This document shows, in pieces, positions 8,239 to 17,545 of a stretch of 64,000 nt of DNA. The stretch is from an uncultured Chryseobacterium sp. Lineage in GTDB: Bacteria > Bacteroidota > Bacteroidia > Flavobacteriales > Weeksellaceae. The notes beneath the pieces are model-generated. The model was not told where the DNA came from, did no database searches, and saw only the letters and a list, made by a program, of their open reading frames with translations. The stretch spans positions 1-64,000 of the forward strand of contig CAJYLH010000039.1 of assembly GCA_913775525.1 (NCBI GenBank), given 5' to 3'. Numbering within the stretch: the stretch's first letter is position 1; each line of letters opens with the position of its first letter. The position numbers and the translations under genes are program-made.

Positions 8239-9345
8239 TTATATAAAACAACTTGCACATCCAATTCCTTCTTCATCACTTAATATATCTATTAAGTAAG
8301 GAGATTGACTTTTAGAAGTTTTCCGTTCCATTCTTTTAATATATTCAGTTTTAATTTTTTCCATTCTTATAGGCTGAATTAGATCTTCTAAACTTTCTCC
8401 CTGGATCCAAGTATAACCATCTTTTTCATATTCCATTGCTTTCTTATACATATCGGGATGTTGCTCATATAACCAGACCCATTCTATTTTTTGCTGAAAG
8501 AAACAGAAATAACAACCGGAACGACTTCTTGCATATTGACCAGTTTTACCATTTATTTCAAAATCTATTTTATTATAGTAAGCAGGAACACCAACACCGC
8601 TTTCTTTTAAAATTCTGAAAATATCATCTCGCACTAAAACATCTTCATTGTCAAGTAGTGGAAAGGATTGTTCATTTGCCAATGGATAGTCTGTTGTTTT
8701 CAAAAATTCAAAAACCAAATGATTGAAGCCTTTAACATCAGTTTCTAATAAAGCATTTAATTTTTGTGCCTGTGTAAAAGAAGTATCTATTTTTCTTGAA
8801 ACAATTTGTAATGCTTTATCTTGAAATCTTCCAAAATCAATATTTTTAGCGTACCCCTCAATCATTTCGATATTTGGATTAGACAACAATTTAGATACGA
8901 CATCTTCACTCCAAATATTCTTTCGAAATGGAAAAATAGACTGTATATTTTTCTTAGTAGATATATATCCTTCTCTTTCTTCATCTCCTCTAATACCTAC
9001 ATAAGAAACAACAGGATCAGTTCCCACATATTTTTCAAATGGGTCGAGCTTTAATTTTTTGGTGCACCAACGAGAATTTGAGGAGGGCAAAAAACCTCCA
9101 TACATTTTCAAAAAATGGTCAAAGGGGTCTTCTGAACTGTTTTCCGCAGCTTTCAGAATATTTATTTTTATACCAAGATAAACTTCAAGATTTTGGATTA
9201 GCTGGTAAGTCTCATCAAGCTCTTTTCCTGTATCACTTGAATAAAAATCCAATTCCAACTCTGGATATTTAGTCTTTACATAAATAGCCAAAGCTGCACT
9301 ATCCTTGCCTCCCGAAATTCCTAAAACGTGTCTTGTTTTACTCAT
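8239..9345 (-). CDS. PP-loop sulfurtransferase, SspD/DndC-like (PAPS reductase family)
   Basis: A 368-aa protein of the adenine nucleotide alpha hydrolase/PAPS reductase superfamily. The PP-loop SGGKDSAAL is at 11-19. Two CxxC pairs are visible: GCYFCFF (C277, C280) and the C-terminal CASC (C363, C366); DndC-type proteins use cysteines to hold an Fe-S cluster. In phosphorothioation this enzyme activates the DNA backbone with ATP and passes sulfur from the desulfurase. It overlaps the SspC-like ATPase gene by 4 bp, in the order B-C-D expected for sspBCD. Confidence in the family is high; the exact label SspD rather than DndC rests on the neighbours. Confidence 0.93.
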   Translation of the reverse strand: MSKTRHVLGISGGKDSAALAIYVKTKYPELELDFYSSDTGKELDETYQLIQNLEVYLGIKINILKAAENSSEDPFDHFLKMYGGFLPSSNSRWCTKKLKLDPFEKYVGTDPVVSYVGIRGDEEREGYISTKKNIQSIFPFRKNIWSEDVVSKLLSNPNIEMIEGYAKNIDFGRFQDKALQIVSRKIDTSFTQAQKLNALLETDVKGFNHLVFEFLKTTDYPLANEQSFPLLDNEDVLVRDDIFRILKESGVGVPAYYNKIDFEINGKTGQYARSRSGCYFCFFQQKIEWVWLYEQHPDMYKKAMEYEKDGYTWIQGESLEDLIQPIRMEKIKTEYIKRMERKTSKSQSPYLIDILSDEEGIGCASCFI

Positions 9346-12300
9346 TGCATTAGTTCTTTTAATAAATTCAACACTGCTGCAATATTAGAAGTCTTATCTT
9401 TTCCAAGTTGAATTTTTAATACATTTTTCAAATCTTCAATTTCTTGGCTCTTACTTTTGGGTACTCTTACAACTTTAGGGTCTATTTTGCTAAAGAATGA
9501 ATCAATTTTAACCCCAATCACTTCTTCATTAACCTCATCAATATCTGCTTTTGAGATATTTGTCAAGCTATCCAATTCCAAAATAACCGCTTTGAATTTT
9601 TCGTATAGCAAAATCTCGTCTTCATCAGTAAATACTTCAAGCGTCCTACCTGTAACTGATTGTGCAATGGAATTTAGCCACGCCTTTTTATCTTCTAAAG
9701 CTGAATCAATACGTTGAACAAAAGTCTTCTGATTAGCTAATAACAAATGTTTCTTGAGTTTTTTGAAACGCCTCTGTAAATATTCTTTGTATTCTTCGAA
9801 ATCAACTGTTCTTCCTACAAACTCGTCACAAATAAACTCTTCAAATCTTTTTATCAACTCATCGTATGAAGTCCGTAACTCTCGAACTGCATTTTGCAAA
9901 TTTAAAGCGTAGCTTTGCAATTTAGACTTGTCCTTTTGTAATGTACTCAGCGATAAGCCCAAAGCACTCGGAAAAGCTTTAAAGAATGTTTCTTCGGGGT
10001 CTTTGCTTGTAGCTATTGCTTTACGAATTTTTAATGCTGATGAAGATAATCTTTTTGTTTGTTTAGAATATTCTGGTAATTGTTTATAAAAAACAATAAA
10101 AGGTTTTATAGTTTCTATAAATGAAGTATTATCAAATTTTTCTTCAACAGACTGATTTAAAAAAGTTCTGTAACTATTAAAGATGTCCAATTTTACACCT
10201 TCAATATCAAATGCCTTAATTGTATAATCTTGTGGATATTTAGCTATCAATTCAAGGTTTTCTTCTGACAAATATGGAATATAACTATCCTCATTGAAAA
10301 TAGCAAAATCATCACGTTTTAAAAACAGAAATGTGGGAATCCAAAAATCAATCAATCCCTGCTTTAGTTTGAATGGTCGTTTACTCAATACTTTAACAAA
10401 ATCAGAAATTCTTTTCTGCTCGAATTTAGCATCTTCTATAAAGTTTTCGGAAGCTTTCCATAGTTGATAAAATGACGAATTTTTATCAATAGAAATAACA
10501 TCAATAGAATTTTCTCGAATAGGAGAAATACCGTTTCGTTTTAAAAGTGATAAATAGATGGTTTTTTCAGGTGGAAATTTCGCATCTTCAAAACCCAAAT
10601 TCTCCCTATCCCAATTCGTTGCTAATGCTTTGAAATAATTCTTTTTAGCAGTATGAATAGAAGATGATATTCTATGTCTGTTTACCAATTCATTTATGAA
10701 AACAGGAGTTGCATTATATACCGTACTGCAAACTTGCGAAAGTAGTTTAATGAAATCCTTTTTATTGGAAATTGTTTTTTCATCTCCTTTGAAAAACCAT
10801 TTTACGTCTTTGCTTCCTGTATAAATACTATCAGCTATATAGTGGTTTAGTAGTCGTTTTTGAGAATCAGAGATGTTTTCTAATTCACGTTTGGCAACCT
10901 TATCATCCTTATTTTCGTCAATTACCTTTTGAATTTTCTCAATTTCAAAAAGTAAATTTTTTATTTCACTTGAATTTTCAAAGAAACAATAAATAATAGC
11001 TTCTTTTTGAAGAATTGATACTTCTCTAATATCTTTTGAAGTTAATTTACTATTAAAAACAAGATTGATATAACCATCTACTTCTCCATCTGGAATATCT
11101 TTTTTTAGAGGGTATTCCGAAATCTTAAATTGGAAAAATCTTGGTGTACCTGTTTCATAAGTATAAAGTTTAGCAAATACTGGCGAAAAATTAAAATACT
11201 TATTTAGTAATGTAGTAACATCACTTACCTCTGAAATTTTATTTCCTGCTTCAATTAATGCTGTTTGAATGTCTAAATCTGTACCTTCAAAAAGAATATA
11301 TCGTTTGCTGTGTGTGCGAAAACGTATAATATTCTTGGAATCAAGATTTTTAATGATCATTTCACTATCTGAGATACCGCAGGCAACTTCAATGTAATTA
11401 CTTAAAAAGTCTTCGTCTAAAATCGCCCCATTTGCTGCAAAAATATTCAGCAGTCCTATTGTTTTGACAACTTTAATATACTCATTTATGAGTGAGTCAA
11501 ATGTTCGCTCTATGTTTTCTATTGCAGAACGGATAGAACTCCAAGCAGAAAAATCGGGATTATATCTAGATGTGAGAAATGAATAAAAATTAAAATTCAG
11601 ATAATCATAAACACAACTCAAATTATAAAATGGATTTTCTCGTTTATTGAATTTTTCCAGTCCCGTATGGTCTGTTGATTCAAGGAAAGTAAACAAAGAT
11701 CTTTCGTTCTGTCCGTAACGTTGCAGTGCAAGTGTCAGTGTATTCGCAGCAATTATATCAAGCGGATATAATTTTGACGCTATTTCTCCTAAAAAATCAT
11801 TATTGAAATTAAACGCCTTTGTTTCAACCGATAACCTCAAACATTCTTCTACTGTTGATTTAGAATATTTATTTTCAAAATTCTCAGCAATATGCTCAGA
11901 AGCTAAATACAAAAGTTGTTCTACTGGTTCATTAAACGTAATCTCGCGAAAACGCCCCTTGACTTTTGTCCATTCTTGTTTATGAGTATTACTTAGTGAA
12001 TAGGCATAAGACTCAAAACTTTGATGAACAGTAGTTATTAATACGATATTGTAATTTGGATTGTTACAAAATTCTGCTAATTGTTGAATAAAATATAATT
12101 CGTTTTCAGGATTATGTTTACTCGCATATTCTAAAAATTTACCAAATTCATCTAACAACAAAAACAACAGGCCATTGTTTCCTAATGAATGATAACGATT
12201 AAATATCTCTGATAATATATTTTCGTGCTTGTTTTTATCAGTATTTACTCCAAATATATGTGTAAATTCTTCTATAATGGAATTGTAAGTTCCAATGATT

Positions 12301-12560
12301 TTAATGAAATCAACATTTGAGTTTTTGACGAAATTTGTTTCAAAATATCGTTTTTTCCCTTTAATACTCTGCTCAAGTGCTAATAGAAATGATGATTTTC
12401 CTGTTCCATATGTTCCCACAATATTAAAAGAGCGAATACTCTTTTTGAAATCGTTTACAATTTGGCTCACGACTTGCCCCGCATTGGGCGTAGGAATATA
12501 ATTGAAATCTCTTTCAGTATCTCTAATTATATTTACTGATGTAGTGAAATTATTTGCCAT
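9342..12560 (-). CDS. large P-loop ATPase, SspC-like
   Basis: A 1072-aa AAA/P-loop protein. Walker A GTYGTGKSS is at 49-57 (K55). Walker B LLFLLLDEFGKF has D137-E138. The remaining ~900 residues are helical, without recognised catalytic motifs. In sspBCD loci the C gene encodes a large ATPase needed for modification. The combination with DUF4007 upstream (11-bp overlap) and a PAPS-reductase-like gene downstream (4-bp overlap) is the sspB-sspC-sspD order. A BREX BrxC ATPase could look similar at the N-terminus, but the BREX partners PglZ and BrxL are absent. Confidence 0.87.
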   Translation of the reverse strand: MANNFTTSVNIIRDTERDFNYIPTPNAGQVVSQIVNDFKKSIRSFNIVGTYGTGKSSFLLALEQSIKGKKRYFETNFVKNSNVDFIKIIGTYNSIIEEFTHIFGVNTDKNKHENILSEIFNRYHSLGNNGLLFLLLDEFGKFLEYASKHNPENELYFIQQLAEFCNNPNYNIVLITTVHQSFESYAYSLSNTHKQEWTKVKGRFREITFNEPVEQLLYLASEHIAENFENKYSKSTVEECLRLSVETKAFNFNNDFLGEIASKLYPLDIIAANTLTLALQRYGQNERSLFTFLESTDHTGLEKFNKRENPFYNLSCVYDYLNFNFYSFLTSRYNPDFSAWSSIRSAIENIERTFDSLINEYIKVVKTIGLLNIFAANGAILDEDFLSNYIEVACGISDSEMIIKNLDSKNIIRFRTHSKRYILFEGTDLDIQTALIEAGNKISEVSDVTTLLNKYFNFSPVFAKLYTYETGTPRFFQFKISEYPLKKDIPDGEVDGYINLVFNSKLTSKDIREVSILQKEAIIYCFFENSSEIKNLLFEIEKIQKVIDENKDDKVAKRELENISDSQKRLLNHYIADSIYTGSKDVKWFFKGDEKTISNKKDFIKLLSQVCSTVYNATPVFINELVNRHRISSSIHTAKKNYFKALATNWDRENLGFEDAKFPPEKTIYLSLLKRNGISPIRENSIDVISIDKNSSFYQLWKASENFIEDAKFEQKRISDFVKVLSKRPFKLKQGLIDFWIPTFLFLKRDDFAIFNEDSYIPYLSEENLELIAKYPQDYTIKAFDIEGVKLDIFNSYRTFLNQSVEEKFDNTSFIETIKPFIVFYKQLPEYSKQTKRLSSSALKIRKAIATSKDPEETFFKAFPSALGLSLSTLQKDKSKLQSYALNLQNAVRELRTSYDELIKRFEEFICDEFVGRTVDFEEYKEYLQRRFKKLKKHLLLANQKTFVQRIDSALEDKKAWLNSIAQSVTGRTLEVFTDEDEILLYEKFKAVILELDSLTNISKADIDEVNEEVIGVKIDSFFSKIDPKVVRVPKSKSQEIEDLKNVLKIQLGKDKTSNIAAVLNLLKELMQ

Positions 12561-13434
12561 AATATTTACCTAAAACTGAATATGCATCAGGTTTATTTTT
12601 AAATTGAAGTTCTTTGATTCCTGCGTGGTCAGTGAATGTAATGTTGTTATTACCACTAACAATATCAGAAATTTTATTTACTAATCCTGAACGGTTTAAT
12701 GCAAAGATTGACCCCGGACTATCAGCATTAAATTCTAACGAATTTAAACTAATTGAGTTTCCAAAATTAGAATTATCCAAAATTGAGAAAAGCACCACAG
12801 CATCAGGTAAACTATCTCTTTCGTTATTTTCAATTTGGAATTGTTCTTCTTTACCCTTTCCAATTTGCTTAAGTAATCCAAGCTCTGAAAGGATTCCCGA
12901 AAAACTATCTTCTACATCAATATTCTCATTATCATTTTTATACATATTCAAAAAGACCGTAAAATCTTTTGCAACTGTATTTTCATTAAAGATTAATTCA
13001 GGATTTACTTCTTGAATCCGTTTTAGATAATTTAAAAAGGTCTCTTTTGTAAAAAAAAGTTTTTCCTTTCTAAATTCATTAAAAATGATAGTGTATATAG
13101 AGGCAAGTCCTGTTTTTATAAGCTGATAATGTAACAACCATATACTCGCCTCATCTTCTAAGAATGGGTCATATCCATTTTCTGTATCAAAGATTTTTAT
13201 TCCAAATTCTGTTACACTGTCTTTACTATCTATAATATTAAATGCTCTCATCCAGAAGCGAATCGCAGAGACCATATTCTTGCCGACACCCAACTTTACA
13301 ACCGCATCTTCCTCATTAAATGATTTTCCTTCTTTAACAAAATCATAACCTTTTTTCAGCCACAGTTGCCTACACTGAAAAGAATCGTGTCCTGAAAATG
13401 TATATTTTAATAAATCGTCCTTACTTACTGTCAT
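12550..13434 (-). CDS. DUF4007 protein, SspB-like
   Basis: A 294-aa DUF4007 protein. The family hallmark FSGHDSFQCRQLWLKKGYD is at 13-31, and DAVVKLGVGKNMVSAIRFW at 43-61 looks like a DNA-binding helical motif. SspB, the family member studied in Ssp phosphorothioation, acts as a DNA nickase that opens one strand for sulfur insertion. As the first gene of the long minus-strand operon it is followed by the ATPase, the sulfurtransferase and the other island genes. Its upstream spacer (13435-13652) holds two small hairpins and a weak -7-like box TACCTTTA (complement of 13465-13472). Confidence 0.88.
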   Translation of the reverse strand: MTVSKDDLLKYTFSGHDSFQCRQLWLKKGYDFVKEGKSFNEEDAVVKLGVGKNMVSAIRFWMRAFNIIDSKDSVTEFGIKIFDTENGYDPFLEDEASIWLLHYQLIKTGLASIYTIIFNEFRKEKLFFTKETFLNYLKRIQEVNPELIFNENTVAKDFTVFLNMYKNDNENIDVEDSFSGILSELGLLKQIGKGKEEQFQIENNERDSLPDAVVLFSILDNSNFGNSISLNSLEFNADSPGSIFALNRSGLVNKISDIVSGNNNITFTDHAGIKELQFKNKPDAYSVLGKYYGK

Positions 13435-13532
13435 TACTCATTTTGTGAAAATATTTTGTATCTGTAAAGGTAAATAAAATTAAACGTTAAAAATTATGGA
13501 AATCCGTAACAATTATTTTTATTGAAAATTTC

Positions 13533-13572
13533 CATATCTATATATAAGATATGAAGGAAGATTTTTATCTTC
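13533..13572. promoter_or_regulatory. two adjacent small inverted repeats upstream of the Ssp-like operon
   Basis: CATATCT (13533-13539) mirrors AGATATG (13547-13553), and GAAGAT (13557-13562) mirrors ATCTTC (13567-13572). They lie 100-140 bp upstream of the DUF4007 gene and downstream of the 916-aa gene. They could be an operator or weak terminator structures; no T-run follows on either strand. Confidence 0.35.
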
Positions 13573-13652
13573 ATTGTTTAAGTCATAATTTTTCAAACAA
13601 TAATTTTTTTTCGCTTTGATTAATTATTAAAATTAACTTATATCTAGTATTC

Positions 13653-16403
13653 TTAATTAGACAGATTTTTGTCAATAACTTGTAAAAGAAATTTAATAAA
13701 ACTATTAAAATCATTACCTTTTTGAATGATATCTTGTGGTATGATACCTCTATAGTCTGTTAGGAATACAAATTGATCTTGATTCTTTTCCGCTTCTAAG
13801 TTCTCTTTAATAAGTGATTTTATTGGATTTCCTATGTCCATTACAAATTTTGTAATTGGTAAAATTTCATCTATTGAAAGTTTATATCTATCTGTTTCTC
13901 CTTTATAACGTGTAATATCCACTGCACACAAAGCATAACGCTCAAATTCTTCAACCGCACGCTGTAACTGCAGTTTACTCATTGAAATAGATTTTTGATT
14001 ATCCCATCGTGATTTGACTTCGATGAAATAGATTGGTTTATTATCTAGTAGGATTATAATATCTTGCCCACCCTGAGTATTTGTCACCTCAGTTTTCTGG
14101 TTATCAAATGTGACTCTTATTTTTAACTCGGATGATAATTTTTCTCTAATAAGATTTTCAATATAAATTCCGATTTCATATTTATGACGAAAGTCCGTTT
14201 TATCATATTGCTGTTGTTGAAGTATTAGATCCGCTGCGTTTAATATTGCGGAAAAATTTTCTTTTTGAGCTAATTTTGCAAGCTCTTTTAAGTCTGATTC
14301 TTCTAACGTCATAATATAAATGACATCTGGATTTTTCAATAAAGCTATTTTTGTTGAGTCTATATTAGATAGGTCTTCAACAGATAATTGACCATCTCTA
14401 TCTTTTTGCAAAAGGTCAGTTATATGCTTTATCTTGCTCTCACTTGCTGTTTTGTAAAGCAAAGTTTCTACTCTAATACCTTTGAAATGTTCTTTTGCTT
14501 TATAAGGATTTTCGTAAAGCCAATTTAATAATAATGAAAAGACATTACGGTGCTCGTTTGAAAGATTTTCTTCTTTCAATAAATCTTTAACAGTCTCAGA
14601 AATTGTTGTTCCAACTAAAGCAAGCGTTTTCGTTCTTATGGCAGGAAGTTCAAGAAATATTCCTTCTTCAAGCATATCGTCGCGCCAATCAGTAATCCCT
14701 GTCTTTAATCTTGATATGTCTGCAAGAATTTCTTTTAATTCTGTTCCAATAGTACCGTCGTCAAGAAAAAGCTCATCTCTCTTTTTAAATATTCCAAATT
14801 GGTTTGGAAGAATTACGGTATCTTTTTCATTCAATAAAGCCGGTTTCTCTTTGTTTACGAAGGAAACAACATCATTGAGCCAGCTTACAGTTTCATCTTT
14901 TGATGTTGAAAGAAAAACTTGCAAGCCTTGAATCGATTTGAACGATGAAATATATTTTGTAAAAGAAATAATATCCATCTTTGGGCAATCGTCCCAAATA
15001 ACACTATACCAATTTGTAGATTCAAGTTTCTTAGCGATGTTGTTAGGAAACAAAGTTTTCATAAAATCCCAAAGTTGCAGACGAATTTCTTCTTTGAACT
15101 CTGATGGAAAATATATCTTTTCATTATTGAAATAAATTGGCAAACGCTCATCAGTATCAGTGTCAACTAATGGGACTTGAGTTATAAAATTCTTAATTGG
15201 TGTTTGAATTTTATCGGCAAACCATTTTGAATTGAGATCTGCTATTTCCAAGTTTTCCTTTAGTGATTTTAATAGTAAATAGGTGTTTTTCCAATTTTGA
15301 GTTGAAACAAATGTTACTAAAGACTCAAATAATGGTAGAGCTTTTTCAAAAATATTTTGATTTGTTTTTCCTTCAATAGTATCTGCTAACCAAATTCCAT
15401 CTCTTTCTTCTTTCGGCAAGAACGAGGTGTTGTTTACTATTAGCGGAAACTTAAAATCAGTACCACCTATTAAAGGAAATGGGCAAAATAAAAGAGGCTG
15501 ATGATTTGCAAATTCTTTTATAAAGATTTGTCCATTTAAACTGTATGTTTCGATGGCAATATCTATTATATTGTCAGAACAAATTACTACGTTTATACTT
15601 TCAGTTTTTGTTTTTTCGTTTTCGGCTGTTTTTTTCTCAATGCATATTTGCTTTATATTATCTGTAAGTTGTTTGGTAAGCGCATCAATTTTCTGGTAAG
15701 TAATTATGGAATTACTATGTTGATCTATTATATGAACAGATTCTATTTTGGGTATAAATGCTAGCACAAAAGGTAATGAAACGCTAAAATCTATAATGGA
15801 TTGATTGGTTAAATTCAAATCTTCAGCATCCAATTCATATTTGAAAGATGTTTCAAAATTTGAAGTGTTGTATTGATAGTTAGGAAGTATTAAACTATTA
15901 TCTTTGAACTCTTGCCAAGTTTTACTAATGCTTTGAGCAAGTTCAAGCTTGGTGCTCTCTGAACGGTCTAGGGTAAAACTGAAGTTGAAAGCTTGGTTAT
16001 TTTCCGCCTTTAAGTAAATACCTGTGACTTTTATTTTCTTTGATAAAATATGTGTTGCTAAAAAACCAGTTCCAAATCGTCCTGATTTGTCTGAATTTTC
16101 TTCTTCTCCCTTATCAGAATAAGGGAATATCAAATTTTTTGCATCTTGATAACGAAAAGGATTCCCATTATGTTGGAAATCTACAAATTCTTGTCCATTT
16201 TCCGAACCTATTATTAATTTGACAGAAACTCTTTCGCCAGCTTTAACAGCATCTTTTGCATTTTGTAATAATTCCCAAAACCATCTTTTCTGCGCAATCT
16301 CTGGTCGGTTACGCACTTTGATTAATTTATCGTTTATATCTTTGGCGGAAAGTTTAAATACAACATCAAATAGTTCTTTGACCTCTTCTTCGTTATATGT
16401 CAT
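13653..16403 (-). CDS. GHKL/sacsin-type ATPase with C-terminal DUF3883 nuclease-like domain
   Basis: A 916-aa protein. The N-terminal ~200 residues form a Hsp90-like (sacsin-type) ATP-binding domain: WFWELLQNAKDA with N48, HNG near 79, and GRFGTGF at 108-114. The middle ~550 residues are unrecognised. The C-terminus resembles the DUF3883/NO VEIN domain: GQDIIILLDNKPIYFIEVKSRW around 780-800, with D…E-x-K as in PD-(D/E)XK nucleases. Proteins joining these two domains are found in bacterial defence islands. It precedes the Ssp-like operon by 218 bp on the same strand and probably has its own promoter. It may act as an extra restriction factor; that is inference. No SspE (DUF262/HNH) is seen in the window. 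Confidence 0.88.
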   Translation of the reverse strand: MTYNEEEVKELFDVVFKLSAKDINDKLIKVRNRPEIAQKRWFWELLQNAKDAVKAGERVSVKLIIGSENGQEFVDFQHNGNPFRYQDAKNLIFPYSDKGEEENSDKSGRFGTGFLATHILSKKIKVTGIYLKAENNQAFNFSFTLDRSESTKLELAQSISKTWQEFKDNSLILPNYQYNTSNFETSFKYELDAEDLNLTNQSIIDFSVSLPFVLAFIPKIESVHIIDQHSNSIITYQKIDALTKQLTDNIKQICIEKKTAENEKTKTESINVVICSDNIIDIAIETYSLNGQIFIKEFANHQPLLFCPFPLIGGTDFKFPLIVNNTSFLPKEERDGIWLADTIEGKTNQNIFEKALPLFESLVTFVSTQNWKNTYLLLKSLKENLEIADLNSKWFADKIQTPIKNFITQVPLVDTDTDERLPIYFNNEKIYFPSEFKEEIRLQLWDFMKTLFPNNIAKKLESTNWYSVIWDDCPKMDIISFTKYISSFKSIQGLQVFLSTSKDETVSWLNDVVSFVNKEKPALLNEKDTVILPNQFGIFKKRDELFLDDGTIGTELKEILADISRLKTGITDWRDDMLEEGIFLELPAIRTKTLALVGTTISETVKDLLKEENLSNEHRNVFSLLLNWLYENPYKAKEHFKGIRVETLLYKTASESKIKHITDLLQKDRDGQLSVEDLSNIDSTKIALLKNPDVIYIMTLEESDLKELAKLAQKENFSAILNAADLILQQQQYDKTDFRHKYEIGIYIENLIREKLSSELKIRVTFDNQKTEVTNTQGGQDIIILLDNKPIYFIEVKSRWDNQKSISMSKLQLQRAVEEFERYALCAVDITRYKGETDRYKLSIDEILPITKFVMDIGNPIKSLIKENLEAEKNQDQFVFLTDYRGIIPQDIIQKGNDFNSFIKFLLQVIDKNLSN

Positions 16404-16722
16404 TTATTAATTTAGTATATTGAAAAAATATTAGAAGTTTTATTCTTAACAAAAATAAGATTAATAGAAAAAATCAAATCAGTACTTTTACTGAATTTCT
16501 ATTGCAATTGAAAAAAATCTACTCTGTGCTGTAGACGAAAAAATCCAAACTTTCATTATAGTTTTCTCTTTACTTCAATCTCTTTTATAAAATCATATTT
16601 TTTTTGCGGAAAGGTTCATTTATAAAGAAATCCTTAATTGAACATCCAAGAGCAATAGCTATTAAATTTTAATATTATATTTTGCTGTTTTTGATTGAGC
16701 ATCTATATCTAAAAATATAACT

Positions 16723-16764
16723 TGTGTTTTCTATAGCTTTCTCAAAAAAACTACAGAAAACACA
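16723..16764. repeat. 14-bp inverted repeat
   Basis: TGTGTTTTCTATAG pairs with CTACAGAAAACACA across a 14-nt A-rich loop, with one mismatch. No gene flanks it closely, so its role is unclear. Confidence 0.5.
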
Positions 16765-16815
16765 TATTAATAAAGATGTAGAGAGCTTACTTCCTTCACT
16801 CTTTGCAAATAAATA

Positions 16816-16858
16816 AGAGCAAAACCTGTAATGTAAAATGCAGGTTCTTGCTTTTATT
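16816..16858 (+). terminator. terminator-like hairpin
   Basis: An AGCAA/TTGCT outer stem and an ACCTG/CAGGT inner stem are followed by TTTTATT. No obvious gene ends just upstream, so it may end an unrecognised small transcript. Confidence 0.4.
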
Positions 16859-17235
16859 GAAATATCTAATTTTTTTACAAATTCTTAATTTTTGTAGCCA
16901 ATATTCTCTAAGTTGTATCATTATGTATTTGACCGTATAGTATTAAAAGATCTCATAAATTTGGGAACCTTTAATGCTTTTTCGCAGCAGAACTACAGTT
17001 AGCCACATTGCAAAATACAGTGAAATCTAATCAACAAAATTATTAAAAACTAACAGCTTCCCAAATTATATTCTCTCTCAGATTACATGGATAAATAGAA
17101 TCACACAGATCTTAATGTAAAAAAAACCTGTAAATTCTGGAACACTAAAATAAAATATCAGGCTATGATATATTTACGTATATTTAGATATCCCGGAAAT
17201 ATCCGGATAGGTAAAACAAACTAATACAACAACCC

Positions 17236-17343
17236 ATGAAAAACCTGACAAAACCATCAAAAAAGCTTACCAAAAACGACCTGAAAACAATCGTTGCAGG
17301 TAACGGTCCTGATTTATCACATCCTATGTGTAAACCTAAATAA
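17236..17343 (+). CDS. bacteriocin-like micropeptide (35 aa), possibly cut short by a nonsense codon
   Basis: The frame begins MKNLTKPSKKLTKNDLKTIV and continues AGNGPDLSHPMCKPK before TAA at 17341-17343. The basic leader with LKTI-(V/x)-(A/G)-G(N/G) matches the leader style of the 'bacteriocin-like protein' families that are abundant in Chryseobacterium. After the TAA the same frame stays open for 21 more codons (17344-17406, TAA at 17407-17409) and reads as a cysteine-rich tail (CETLDANCDYRSCPPLFPD). This suggests the original peptide had about 57 residues with four cysteines and is now interrupted, or that the stop is read through. No export or maturation gene is nearby. Function is unknown. 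Confidence 0.6.
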   Translation: MKNLTKPSKKLTKNDLKTIVAGNGPDLSHPMCKPK

Positions 17344-17545
17344 TGCGAAACTTTGGATGCCAACTGCGATTACCGTAGCTGCCCTCCTCTATTTCCTGAT
17401 CCGGAATAAAAAATGGGTCACAGAAATCCTGTAGGGATCTATTCTTAGAAAGGGTCACATCAGACGTTTCAGACTCAAAATACAGGAGAAAGATTCACTT
17501 AAAAATTTAAAGAATCAATCAGGAATTGAAAATATATTTGAATCC

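Larger units (their letters stand above)
16404..17235. other. AT-rich spacer at the island edge, no gene recognised
   Basis: No credible coding frame is seen. Apart from the two hairpin structures listed separately, the stretch holds short A/T runs. The AT-richness continues that of the island genes, while genes beyond about 17.5 kb are clearly richer in G and C, so the island boundary probably lies here. No copy of the tRNA-Ser 3' end was found that could be the second attachment site. Confidence 0.5.

Noticed and set aside
8229-8279. Upstream start for the 4-TM protein gene
   Set aside because: It would overlap the SspD-like gene by 41 bp and add a charged extension before the first helix; the ATG at 8228 fits the 10-bp gap better.
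9342-12560. BREX (BrxC) identity for the large ATPase, and a BREX type with a PAPS reductase
   Set aside because: No PglZ, BrxL or BrxA/B is present. DUF4007 and the cysteine desulfurase point to Ssp phosphorothioation instead.
14-17500. Direct repeat of the tRNA-Ser 3' end as a second attachment site
   Set aside because: I looked for copies of the GGTTCGAATCCCTC segment in the island and its right edge and found none.
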